This document shows positions 17,792 to 25,577 of a stretch of 64,000 bases of DNA, one piece after another. Location of the stretch: assembly GCA_963730365.1 (NCBI GenBank), contig CAVSRM010000005.1:558001-622000 (forward strand), in the 5' to 3' direction. Position numbers and translations under genes: made by a program. The DNA comes from Fodinibacter sp963730365 (GTDB lineage Bacteria > Actinomycetota > Actinomycetes > Actinomycetales > Dermatophilaceae). The notes below the pieces were generated by a model that was given only the letters and a program-made list of their open reading frames with translations, had not been told where the DNA came from and searched no databases. The first letter of the stretch is position 1. Each line of letters starts with the position of its first letter.

Positions 17792-18238
17792 GTGATCATG
17801 CTGTCGGAGTATGTGCAGCGGCGCAACGGCGTAACGCTCGGGGCACGTGGCTCCCTGACTCAGATGCTCCACCGATCCCTGGGGGCGGATACCTTCAGCG
17901 GGTTCTGGCACCACTGGAATCCCATCTGGGGCTACTACCTGAGGCGATTCGTCTACCTGCCACTCCGTAGGGTCATGCCGACCGCTGCGGCCGTCGTTGC
18001 CACGTTCATCGTCAGCGGGGCGATCCACGACGCCGCCATCTTCGTTGTCACAGGCTCGCCGACGGCTCTGTTCGTGCCTTGGTTCGCGGTCCTTGGCCTG
18101 ATGGTGGTTCTCAGCAAGAGGTTCGGTGTCCGGTACGGGTTTCAGGCGTGGACGGTGCGCGCCGTCATCAACGTCGCGCTCGTGGTGGGGGCACTTGGAT
18201 TGGTCACGGCTGGCAAGCAGCTCCTCGAATTCGCGTAG
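17792..18238 (+). CDS. Short MBOAT-like membrane acyltransferase
   Basis: Membrane protein of 148 residues with a pattern seen in MBOAT/wax-synthase-like proteins: FSGFWHHWNPIWGYYLRRFVYLP near residues 34-57, then FIVSGAIHDAA near residue 75, whose histidine is the usual catalytic position in MBOAT enzymes. Two hydrophobic helices follow. It is much shorter than typical MBOAT proteins (350-450 residues), so it may be a compact actinobacterial form or a truncated copy. GTG at 17792 or ATG at 17798 can start it. The 330 bp upstream holds only the PadR operator. Confidence 0.55.
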   Translation: MIMLSEYVQRRNGVTLGARGSLTQMLHRSLGADTFSGFWHHWNPIWGYYLRRFVYLPLRRVMPTAAAVVATFIVSGAIHDAAIFVVTGSPTALFVPWFAVLGLMVVLSKRFGVRYGFQAWTVRAVINVALVVGALGLVTAGKQLLEFA

Positions 18239-18439
18239 CGAGCCCGACTCACTGCACTCCACTGGCCGAGCCCACGGCCCCTCCCTTCTCCGGAAGCAGC
18301 ACGCAACCCATGCCAGGTCCACCAGCGGCGACTGCTGCGCCGTCGGAGGCGTGCCCCGTGCCGCCGCGTATCGCTCTGCCGCCGTGTGCGCGGCACCCGT
18401 TTGGGGGTTGTTGTCGGAGTGCGCTGCCAGACTTGTGGC

Positions 18440-18850
18440 GTGTCCAAGCCATCGCGCATCGAGCCCTCCGGTGACGTAGTCGCCCGGGTCGCGTTCACGG
18501 CTTTGGCGCTGCCCGATGCCTACGAGGAGGACGCCTGGACTGGCGTGAGGTGGCGGGTCCGGAACAGGACCTTCGCCCACGTTGTGGTTGCCCAGGAGGG
18601 CTACACGTCGGCGTACCGCGACATGACCGGGGTGACCACACCTACCACGGTGCTCACCTTCCGGTCATCCGGCGATGAGTTGCAGGCCCTGGCCCACGCG
18701 GGGCCGCCGTTCTATCGGCCGCCATGGTCGCCCACCGTCGTCGGAATGGTGCTCGACGACGACACCGACTGGGAGGAGGTCGCCGAGCTGGTGACCGAGA
18801 GCTACCGGTTCTGCGCACCCCAGAAGCTGGGGCGCCGGCTGGATCGATGA
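18440..18850 (+). CDS. MmcQ/YjbR-family protein
   Basis: A 136-residue protein of the MmcQ/YjbR family, a CyaY-like fold that is often called DNA-binding but lacks a proven role. The typical opening ALPDAYEEDAWTGVRWRVRNRTFAHV and the ending WEEVAELVTESYRFCAPQKL are both present. The GTG at 18440 is preferred because CAGACT ends 6 bases before it; an open frame continues upstream to an ATG at 18386 without family-like residues. The roughly 200 bp between the MBOAT-like gene and this gene shows nothing else. Confidence 0.75.
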   Translation: MSKPSRIEPSGDVVARVAFTALALPDAYEEDAWTGVRWRVRNRTFAHVVVAQEGYTSAYRDMTGVTTPTTVLTFRSSGDELQALAHAGPPFYRPPWSPTVVGMVLDDDTDWEEVAELVTESYRFCAPQKLGRRLDR

Positions 18851-18958
18851 CGTCCTGCGGTCGGGAGGCACGGGACCCCTTGTCTGTTGGGCGCGACAGT
18901 CGCGGCGCTGGGAGATCCGGACGGGTACCTGAGTCATTCCGCCGCGTAGCGCGCGCGA

Positions 18959-19489
18959 TCACCACACCGTCGGGTGGATGAACTCAGCGGCGGGCCGCCG
19001 GAGCCACTGGGCGACGCGCATGGTGAGTTCGAGGTCGGCCATTCTGGCCGTGCGCAGGTTGGTGAGCCTGCTGGGGGTGTACCCCAGGTCCTGCGCGAGC
19101 TGGGTCCAGGTGAGCTTCCGCGCGCGGCGCTCTTCGTTGAGCGCCCGGTGCAGCTTTGTCAGGTCCCAGCGGAGCCGGCGGTCCGGACCCGCCGAGGGCA
19201 GGGCGGTGTCACCGACGTGCTGGGGCGGCCCGGCGAGGAAGTCCTCTGGTGGGCGGCAGAGCCAGCGCAGCATGAACAGGGCGTACTGGCATGAGGTCGC
19301 TCCTCGTTCGCCCATCCGTCCCACCGCTCCGCCGCAGAGCGGGTGGTCAGCGCGCTCGGCGTTGAGCTGCTCGGACTGCTCCCACAGCTCGTCGGCGACG
19401 TCGTACCAACCCAGGGCGCGGCGCTCCCGCTCGGCGTCGACGGCTCCGAAGAACGCCGCGAAGTCGAAGACTGGTGTGACCGACATCAA
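18959..19489 (-). CDS. XRE-like regulator with duplicated helix-turn-helix domains
   Basis: A 176-residue protein with two related halves. The C-terminal half (LHRALNEERRARKLTWTQLAQDLGYTPSRLTNL and on) is a clear Cro/C1-type helix-turn-helix. The N-terminal half has the same layout (VDAERERRALGWYDVADEL, then WLCRPPEDFL matching WLRRPAAEFI at the end of the second half) with a diverged middle. It is probably a DNA-binding regulator; target unknown. Start could be the first or second Met. No partner gene is adjacent. Confidence 0.7.
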   Translation of the reverse strand: MMSVTPVFDFAAFFGAVDAERERRALGWYDVADELWEQSEQLNAERADHPLCGGAVGRMGERGATSCQYALFMLRWLCRPPEDFLAGPPQHVGDTALPSAGPDRRLRWDLTKLHRALNEERRARKLTWTQLAQDLGYTPSRLTNLRTARMADLELTMRVAQWLRRPAAEFIHPTVW

Positions 19490-19653
19490 TTCAACCTAGT
19501 CCGGCCACGCCCCGCCAGGGACTCTGACGACCTGGCGCCGATGCGCTGCACATCGCCGCGAATGCGACAACGGTGCTGGGGGCTGCTCGTCTGGCCGATC
19601 AGCAGTGGACTGGGTCTCGGATAGGACACTGGTTGCTCGACGCACGCCCGACG

Positions 19654-20130
19654 TCATGCGACCGCGTTGTCGATGGCCCGGGCGAGTTCCGCGATGACCG
19701 GCCAGGCACCGTGTGAGCTGTTGCCGAGCACGCTCACCGTCGTTCGGGCCTCGACGAGGTGGGGGACCGGAACGAGGCGCCGGCGTCGTACCCCTCGAGG
19801 ATGGGAGCTGGGTGCGTCCGGTGGATCCAGAACCCAAGTCCGTGGCGCATGTTCTCCTGCGGCACGTCGTGCCGCGGGCGGGTCAGTTCCTGGACAGCCT
19901 CCCGGGAGACGATGCGGCCCTCGAACAGCGCGGTCCAGAACCGGTGCAGGTCGTCTGCGGTCGTGAACGCACCGCCGTCGCCGTTGCCCATGACTGGCAG
20001 GTGCAGGGTGTTCACGAGATCGCCGTCGTTGGCAAGGTAGCCCAATGCGGCATCCGCAGGGAGCTCGTTGAGCGGTAGGAACCCGGTGCGCTGCAAACCT
20101 GCAGGCTCGAACACCGCTACTCCGGCGCCT
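19654..20130 (-). pseudogene. Serine hydrolase (beta-lactamase family), C-terminal remnant
   Basis: Reading leftward, the segment VFEPAGLQRTGFLP, GYLANDGDLVNTLHLPVMGN, FTTADDLHRFWTALFEGRIVS and GLGFWIHR is the C-terminal half of a beta-lactamase-related serine hydrolase. A single frame change near 19770-19780 is needed to reach the usual ending VSVLGNSSHGAWPVIAELARAID. The N-terminal half with the SxxK nucleophile is missing. The remnant is therefore truncated and frameshifted. The 545 bp from 20178 to 20722 shows no recognisable gene apart from a possible promoter at its end. Confidence 0.7.
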
Positions 20131-20665
20131 GCGGACGCCGCCAGCGGGCGGCTGTGACCACGCACCTTCCCACCCACGGTGGACTACCCCACCGGGGTGC
20201 ATCGCTGGAGACGCGGAGGTGTCGTGGTCACCTGACGCCCTACGGCTGCGAGCGGCGTACGACGACCTGATGACCGCTCGGCAGGATGAATGTGTCGTTG
20301 AGGCCATCGAGTACGAGAGCGAGCGCAGCGAGTTCGACGGGGCACATCCATCGCTGCCCGCCAACACCGATGCAGCCAGACAGTCGCGGGCTCATCTGAC
20401 GACTGACGCCCTCAGCGCCCCACCCGCCCAGCCGAAAGCCATACGCCCCCTCATCGACGACTCCGCCACGGCATGACCCTTGCTGATCACCTCCCGCAGC
20501 CGCCGCTACCTCGGCGCGATCACCGCCCCGACGGTGACACCCCGTCCGCTCCGGCGTCCTCACCCTGCAACCCCGGACGACATGCAGGTGGGGACTCCCG
20601 TCTCGAGGGTCGACCACCCGCAGAATCATCGCGTCGTAAGCGCATCGGCTCACGGCGATACGGGT

Positions 20666-20722
20666 AAAGATGAACGCATGGCGCCGGCCGGCGTCGGACA
20701 CCGCACACCTGCTGGAGGAACT
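20666..20722 (+). promoter_or_regulatory. Candidate promoter and strong RBS of the repeat peptide
   Basis: A -10-like TAAAGAT is found at about 20667-20673, followed by a leader of about 50 bases. GGAGGA at 20714-20719 lies 3 bases before the ATG of the repeat peptide, one of the strongest ribosome-binding sites in the window. The -35 is not clear. Confidence 0.4.
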
Positions 20723-20908
20723 ATGAGCGACACCGCGAAGGACCCGAACGAGCCCGAGGGCCCGGCGGACTCCGGGGCCGGCGACCCGACCGTGCCCGAC
20801 CACGAGGACGGTGGCGCCGACGGAGGCGCTGAGGGCCCGGCGGACTCCGGTGCCGGCGACCCGACGGTGCCCGGCCACGAGGACGGTGGCGCCGACGGAG
20901 GCGCCTGA
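20723..20908 (+). CDS. Acidic tandem-repeat peptide, candidate substrate of the adjacent oxygenase
   Basis: A 61-residue, strongly acidic, Gly/Ala/Asp-rich peptide. An 11-residue leader (MSDTAKDPNEP) is followed by two copies of a 25-residue unit at residues 12-36 and 37-61. Each unit reads EGPADSGAGDPTVP, then one variable residue (Asp or Gly), then HEDGGADGGA. The 75-bp DNA units differ at only about four positions, so the duplication is recent or held by selection. There is no cysteine, no signal peptide and no aromatic residue. It ends 3 bp before the GTG of a JmjC-type oxygenase, which implies coupled expression. Low complexity could also mean a linker-like hypothetical; the strong RBS and coupling favour a real gene. 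Confidence 0.65.
   Translation: MSDTAKDPNEPEGPADSGAGDPTVPDHEDGGADGGAEGPADSGAGDPTVPGHEDGGADGGA
20756..20905 (+). repeat. Two tandem 75-bp repeats inside the acidic peptide gene
   Basis: Copy one is 20756-20830 and copy two 20831-20905. They are directly adjacent and nearly identical. Three of the four differences are synonymous third-position changes and one changes Asp to Gly, so the protein unit is conserved. Confidence 0.85.
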
Positions 20909-20911
20909 CCG

Positions 20912-22144
20912 GTGGCTCTGGCACCGTCGACCACGGCGGCCGCGGTCTCTCGTGGCCGCCGTGGTCTCTCCCGGCTGACGTCCGCGGGTGGCGAGGACTT
21001 CGCCGCCATGACGTGGGGCAGAGCGGCTCTACTCACGCGCGCCGAGGAGCTCCCCTGCGACTTCGACGACCTGTTCTCTCCCGAAGCGGTCGACGAGCTG
21101 CTCTCCCGCCGCGCTCTGCGCACCCCGTTCATCCGGATGGCCAAGGCCGGCAGGACGCTGCCGGAATCCGCGTTCACCCTCGGCGGAGGGGTGGGCGCGT
21201 CGATCGCTGACCAGGTGAGCGAGGACAAGGTCCTTCGGCTGTTCGCGGATGGTGCGACCATCGTGCTGCAGGGGCTGCACCGGACTTGGGCGCCGGTGGC
21301 CGATCTGGCCCAGGACCTCGCCGAGGACCTGGGCCACCCCGTCCAGGTGAACTCCTACACCACGCCCGCGGGCAACCAGGGCTTCGACGACCACTACGAC
21401 GTCCACGACGTCTTCGTCCTGCAGGTGTCCGGCGCGAAGCGCTGGCGGGTCCGGCCGCCCGTGCACGAGCTTCCCCTGCGCAGCGACACCTGGGAGCATC
21501 GCCGCGACGCGATCGCAGAGGCGGTCGCCCGCCCGCCGCTCATCGACACGCTGCTGCGCCCGGGTGACTGCCTGTACCTCCCCCGAGGGTGGGTGCACTC
21601 CGCGACCGCCACCGAGGAGGTGAGCACCCACCTCACCGTCGGCGTTCACGCCTGGACGCGGCACCACGTCCTCGAGGCCGTCCTCGACAGTCTGCGCGAG
21701 GAGCTCGGCGCCGACCCAGCGGTTCGCGCGCCACTGCCGCTGGGTATCGAGATCGGCGAGGCCGGGGCCATCGAACCGCACGCCTTGCTGGTCGCGGACC
21801 TTGCGAAGGAGGCGCTGGAGCGGCTCGTCCCCACCACGGTGACGGAACGACTGGCCGCCCGCGCCAGGGCCGCGCAGCGCGCCGAACCGCTCGCCCCTCT
21901 GGCCCAGGTGGCCGGCTCGACCAGCACCGCGACCTCGTGGCGGGTGCGGTGTCATCTCTCACCGTCGTGGGCGGGCAGCGCGGAACGCCCGGAGCTGGTC
22001 ACCCGGGTCGGCCGAGTGCCGCTCGGGCCGGATGAGCGTGAGGCGGTGGAGGCGGTCCTGGACGGTGAGCCGGTCGCGGAGCGGCTCGACGGCGACGCGG
22101 TACGCCGTCTCGCCCTCGCCGGGATCCTCGTCCCCGCCTCCTGA
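20912..22144 (+). CDS. JmjC/ROX-type cupin oxygenase
   Basis: A 410-residue 2-oxoglutarate/Fe(II) oxygenase-like protein of the JmjC ribosomal-oxygenase (YcfD/ROX) group. Likely iron ligands are H161 and D163 (HYD in DDHYDVHDVF) and H229 (GWVHSATA), on the cupin core with PGDCLYLPRGWVHS. A C-terminal region from about residue 290 resembles the dimerisation and winged-helix part of ROX proteins. Known relatives hydroxylate ribosomal proteins, and JmjC enzymes also hydroxylate Asp in some RiPPs. It starts 3 bp after the acidic repeat peptide, its probable partner. It may instead act on a ribosomal protein. Confidence 0.8.
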   Translation: MALAPSTTAAAVSRGRRGLSRLTSAGGEDFAAMTWGRAALLTRAEELPCDFDDLFSPEAVDELLSRRALRTPFIRMAKAGRTLPESAFTLGGGVGASIADQVSEDKVLRLFADGATIVLQGLHRTWAPVADLAQDLAEDLGHPVQVNSYTTPAGNQGFDDHYDVHDVFVLQVSGAKRWRVRPPVHELPLRSDTWEHRRDAIAEAVARPPLIDTLLRPGDCLYLPRGWVHSATATEEVSTHLTVGVHAWTRHHVLEAVLDSLREELGADPAVRAPLPLGIEIGEAGAIEPHALLVADLAKEALERLVPTTVTERLAARARAAQRAEPLAPLAQVAGSTSTATSWRVRCHLSPSWAGSAERPELVTRVGRVPLGPDEREAVEAVLDGEPVAERLDGDAVRRLALAGILVPAS

Positions 22145-22163
22145 ACCCGCCGGCAGGTGTCGG

Positions 22164-23264
22164 TCAGGAGGGGGGCGACGAGGGTGAGGGGTCCCGCCGG
22201 TCGTGCTCGGCGCGGACCGCGCCGACCGGGGCGAACCGGTCCTGGAGGGTCGTGAGGAGCGTGAGCAGCAGCACGAAGAAGAGCGTGTCGGTCAGCGAGA
22301 GCGCCGTGCCACCCAGCACGAGCTGGGCCACGAGGACCAGCCCGACGTTGACGACCACGCGCACTCCGAGCGCCGCGGCAAGCCCCTCGCGACTGCCGAC
22401 CCGACGGGCCGACAGCAGGGTGATGATGACGTTGGCCACGACGAAGACGGTGATGCCCACGAACAGGCGCAGGCCCGACACCTCGAGTCCCGGGAGGATA
22501 CGGGCGTAGATCACCGAGAGCAGCCCGATGAGCACGACCCGTCCCAGGGTGTCCCACGAGCGGAGCCTCACCTGCTCCGTGGTCCAGGCATCGCGCTCGG
22601 CGGCGGTGTCCATCTCCGCGGGCAGCGGGTCGGCGGCGAAGCGCAGGGGCCAGTCCGGCGGGTCCAGTCGTGGTCGCACGACGAACCACAGCACGGCGGC
22701 CAGGGCCAACAGCGCCAACACCATCGCGGGCGCGAACCACGGAACGTCCCTGATCGTGTCGGTCAGGTCGAGCTGGGCGATGTGGATCCAGTACTCCTGG
22801 GGAAGCTTGATGAAGACCCAGATGGCGCCGGCGGCCAGGAGCCACCAGCGCATCCCGTAGCGCCGCGGGTCCCACCGCGTGCGCACCAGCTCGTAGGCGA
22901 TGAAGAAGTACTCGAAGGTGTTGGCGAAGACGAGCAGCAGGAGGCGCTCACCGGTGAGCTCGAACAGCAGGACCCCGACCAGGCGATAGAAGAACAGGAA
23001 CGCCGCGATCGAGCGCGCGGAGGTGCGAGTCCAGTTCTGCATCGTCGCCAGGTAGGCGATGGCGAGGTAGAACAGGTCCATCGCCTTGTCGTAGTTCTGG
23101 TAGCCCGGGGGGTCGAAGCCGAAGGTCTGGAAGATCGTCTGGTCGACCCCGTCGAGGATGAGGCAGGCGATGATCGCGGGGAGCGGGAAGCGCGGGATGA
23201 GCAGCGGCAGCGCGAACCGGGCCGCGACCACGCTCCAGAAGACGATGGCGACCTCGGTGGTCAT
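22164..23264 (-). CDS. Conserved polytopic membrane protein of unknown function
   Basis: A 366-residue protein with about nine predicted transmembrane segments. The first third has GVDQTIFQTFGFDPPGYQNYD, TFEYFFIAYELVRTRWDP and PQEYWIHIAQLDLTD, features of a conserved actinobacterial membrane family that I recognise only as uncharacterised. A charged loop (about residues 200-235) splits two helix groups. AGGAGAG lies 7 bases before the ATG. It converges with the JmjC gene. No function is proposed. Confidence 0.75.
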   Translation of the reverse strand: MTTEVAIVFWSVVAARFALPLLIPRFPLPAIIACLILDGVDQTIFQTFGFDPPGYQNYDKAMDLFYLAIAYLATMQNWTRTSARSIAAFLFFYRLVGVLLFELTGERLLLLVFANTFEYFFIAYELVRTRWDPRRYGMRWWLLAAGAIWVFIKLPQEYWIHIAQLDLTDTIRDVPWFAPAMVLALLALAAVLWFVVRPRLDPPDWPLRFAADPLPAEMDTAAERDAWTTEQVRLRSWDTLGRVVLIGLLSVIYARILPGLEVSGLRLFVGITVFVVANVIITLLSARRVGSREGLAAALGVRVVVNVGLVLVAQLVLGGTALSLTDTLFFVLLLTLLTTLQDRFAPVGAVRAEHDRRDPSPSSPPS

Positions 23265-23472
23265 GGACTCTCCTGCGAGGGGGCTCGTGAGGTGCGGGGT
23301 GTCGGGCGATGAGTGGAGGCCACGCGGCCGGCGAGGAGCGCGGACTCCGGCAGCCACGGGCGGGGCCGGGCCCCATCCTCCGTCGACGGGTACGCAGCGC
23401 AGAGTAGTCCACGGGGACCTCAACCGTGAGCGATCTCACGGTTTCGGATGGTGGGACCCCTTGTCTCGCCGG

Positions 23473-23507
23473 TTGACACGGCATACCGGCGGGTGGACAG
23501 TTGTCGC
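23473..23507 (+). promoter_or_regulatory. Promoter of the ilvB leader
   Basis: TTGACA at 23473-23478, a 17-base spacer and GACAGT at 23496-23501 form a good promoter. The leader-peptide ATG follows 6 bases later, so the transcript likely starts at the ATG itself. The 5' side borders the divergent membrane-protein gene. Confidence 0.6.
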
Positions 23508-23543
23508 ATGGCCCGAGTCCTCGTACTTCCCAGGCGCGCCTGA
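23508..23543 (+). CDS. ilvB leader peptide (Val/Leu)
   Basis: Eleven-residue peptide MARVLVLPRRA with a Val-Leu-Val-Leu core, so ribosome stalling here would report low valyl- or leucyl-tRNA. Its stop codon TGA is the last triplet of the 5' arm of the next hairpin. It is too short for gene finders but placed exactly where a branched-chain attenuator leader belongs. Confidence 0.75.
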   Translation: MARVLVLPRRA

Positions 23544-23561
23544 CCTCACGATCAGGCGCGC
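23534..23561 (+). promoter_or_regulatory. ilvB attenuator pause/antiterminator hairpin
   Basis: GCGCGCCTGA (23534-23543) pairs perfectly with TCAGGCGCGC (23552-23561). The 5' arm covers the end and stop codon of the leader peptide, so ribosome position decides whether this hairpin forms and whether the 3' terminator can fold. Confidence 0.65.
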
Positions 23562-23562
23562 T

Positions 23563-23598
23563 CCCTCCGTCGTCCCGCCGGGACTGGAGGGTTTTTTT
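23563..23598 (+). terminator. ilvB attenuator terminator
   Basis: CCCTCC pairs with GGAGGG and TCCC with GGGA within 23563-23591, followed by seven T residues. It is an intrinsic terminator 54 bases upstream of ilvB and downstream of the leader peptide, completing a classical amino-acid attenuator. Confidence 0.8.
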
Positions 23599-23651
23599 GT
23601 GTACGGACACGGGCGCCCACGAGGCGCAGGACGAGAGAACGGTGACAGGCA

Positions 23652-25565
23652 GTGAGTGAGATCAGGCCAGCAGCCCCGACGGCCGCGGCTGCCCCCAGGG
23701 GGAGCACGGCGAGCCCCTCCGACCTGGCCCAGCAGGCCAGGGCGAAGACCCCTGTCGAGGTCACCGGGGCGCAGAGCCTGGTGCTCGCGCTCGAGGCCAT
23801 GGAGGTCGACACCGTCTTCGGCATCCCCGGCGGTGCGATCCTGCCGGCCTACGACCCGCTGCTCGACTCGGTCAAGGTCCGGCACATCCTGGTCCGTCAC
23901 GAGCAGGGCGCCGGGCACGCGGCCGAGGGCTACGCCGCGGCCACCGGGAAGGTCGGGGTCTGCATGGCCACCTCGGGCCCCGGTGCGACGAACCTCGTCA
24001 CGCCGTTGGCGGACGCGCACATGGACTCGGTCCCGGTCGTCGCCATCACCGGCCAGGTGAGCTCCCGCTCGATCGGGACGGACGCCTTCCAGGAGGCCGA
24101 CATCCGCGGCATCACCATGCCGATCACGAAGCACAACTACCTCGTCACCGACGCCGACCAGATCCCCCGGGTCATTGCGGAGGCGTTCCACATCGCCGCG
24201 TCCGGGCGGCCCGGCCCCGTTCTCGTCGACATCGCCAAGGACGCGCTGCAGGCTCGGACGACGTTCTCCTGGCCGCCGCGCATCGAGCTTCCCGGGTACC
24301 GGCCGGTTGCCCGGCCGCACGGCAAGCAGATCCGCGAGGCCGCCCGCCTGGTCGGGGCGGCCGAGCGTCCCGTCCTCTACGTGGGCGGGGGCGTGATCCG
24401 CGCCGGCGCCAGCGACGAGCTCCGCCGCTTCGTCGAGCTCACCGGTATCCCCGTCGTGACGACCCTGATGGCGCGGGGGGCGCTGCCCGACAGCCACCCG
24501 CTGCACCTGGGCATGCCCGGGATGCACGGGTCCGTGTCGGCCGTCACCGCACTGCAGAAGTCCGACCTGCTCATCACCCTCGGCGCCCGGTTCGACGACC
24601 GCGTCACCGGCCAGCTGTCGACCTTCGCTCCCGAGGCCAAGGTGATCCACGCCGATATCGACCCGGCCGAGATCGGCAAGAACCGCACGGTCGAGGTGCC
24701 GATCGTCGGCGACTGCAAGGCCGTCATCTCCGAGCTCATCGACGCGGTCGACGCCGACATCGACGCCGGTCGGGGCGGGGACTACAAGGCCTGGCAGGAG
24801 CGGGTCCTGGGGTGGAAGGAGATGTTCCCGCTCGGCTACGCCGAGGCGGAGGGGTCCTCCCTGGCCCCGCAGTACGTCATCGAGCGGCTCAGCGCGCTCG
24901 CAGGCCCCGAGGCGATCTACGTCGCCGGCGTCGGGCAGCACCAGATGTGGGCGGCCCAGTTCGTCCAGTACGAGCGTCCCAACTCCTGGCTCAACTCCGG
25001 CGGGCTCGGAACCATGGGGTACGCCGTGCCCGCCGCCATGGGCGCCCAGGTCGGCGAGCCCGACCGCACCGTGTGGGCCATCGACGGCGACGGGTGCTTC
25101 CAGATGACCAACCAGGAGCTCGCCACCTGCGTCATCAACCACATCCCGATCAAGGTCGCCGTCATCAACAACTCCAGCCTGGGGATGGTGCGGCAGTGGC
25201 AGACCCTCTTCTACAACGAGCGCTACTCCAACACCGACCTGCACACCTCGGTGGGCTCACGGGTGCCCGACTTCGTCAAGCTCGCCGACGCGTACGGCTG
25301 TGTCGGGCTGCGGTGCGAGCGGCCCGAGGACGTCGACGCGACGATCCGCGCAGCGATGGAGGTGACGGACCGTCCAGTGGTCGTCGACTTCGTCGTCCAC
25401 CGCGACGCGATGGTGTGGCCGATGGTCGCCGCAGGGGTGAGCAACGACCTCATCCAGGTGGCGCGCGACACCGCTCCGCAATGGGATCGCGAGGAGTCAG
25501 AGGCCCTCGAACAGGGCCTCGACCCGGACCACGACGGGGTGCCCTCGGGCTCCCCGCGGAACTGA
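23652..25565 (+). CDS. ilvB: Acetolactate synthase, large catalytic subunit
   Basis: ThDP-dependent enzyme that makes acetolactate or acetohydroxybutyrate, the first common step of Val/Leu and Ile synthesis. The 637 residues include the ThDP-contacting glutamate in VRHEQGAGHAAEGYA near residue 85, the FAD/central domain, and the ThDP motif GDGCFQMTNQEL near residue 478. About 40 Ala/Pro-rich residues precede the core. GTG start at 23652 follows GTGACAGG. Expression is set by the Val/Leu attenuator just upstream. ilvN follows after 12 bp. Confidence 0.97.
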   Translation: MSEIRPAAPTAAAAPRGSTASPSDLAQQARAKTPVEVTGAQSLVLALEAMEVDTVFGIPGGAILPAYDPLLDSVKVRHILVRHEQGAGHAAEGYAAATGKVGVCMATSGPGATNLVTPLADAHMDSVPVVAITGQVSSRSIGTDAFQEADIRGITMPITKHNYLVTDADQIPRVIAEAFHIAASGRPGPVLVDIAKDALQARTTFSWPPRIELPGYRPVARPHGKQIREAARLVGAAERPVLYVGGGVIRAGASDELRRFVELTGIPVVTTLMARGALPDSHPLHLGMPGMHGSVSAVTALQKSDLLITLGARFDDRVTGQLSTFAPEAKVIHADIDPAEIGKNRTVEVPIVGDCKAVISELIDAVDADIDAGRGGDYKAWQERVLGWKEMFPLGYAEAEGSSLAPQYVIERLSALAGPEAIYVAGVGQHQMWAAQFVQYERPNSWLNSGGLGTMGYAVPAAMGAQVGEPDRTVWAIDGDGCFQMTNQELATCVINHIPIKVAVINNSSLGMVRQWQTLFYNERYSNTDLHTSVGSRVPDFVKLADAYGCVGLRCERPEDVDATIRAAMEVTDRPVVVDFVVHRDAMVWPMVAAGVSNDLIQVARDTAPQWDREESEALEQGLDPDHDGVPSGSPRN

Positions 25566-25577
25566 AAGGGCTCGCCA

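Noticed and set aside
20219..20476. 85-residue plus-strand frame before the repeat peptide
   Set aside because: No RBS, no motif and mixed composition; unlikely to be coding.
20756..20905. Reading the 75-bp tandem repeats as a noncoding satellite
   Set aside because: Most differences between the two copies are synonymous, the frame is open through both, and a strong RBS and start precede them, so coding is the better explanation.
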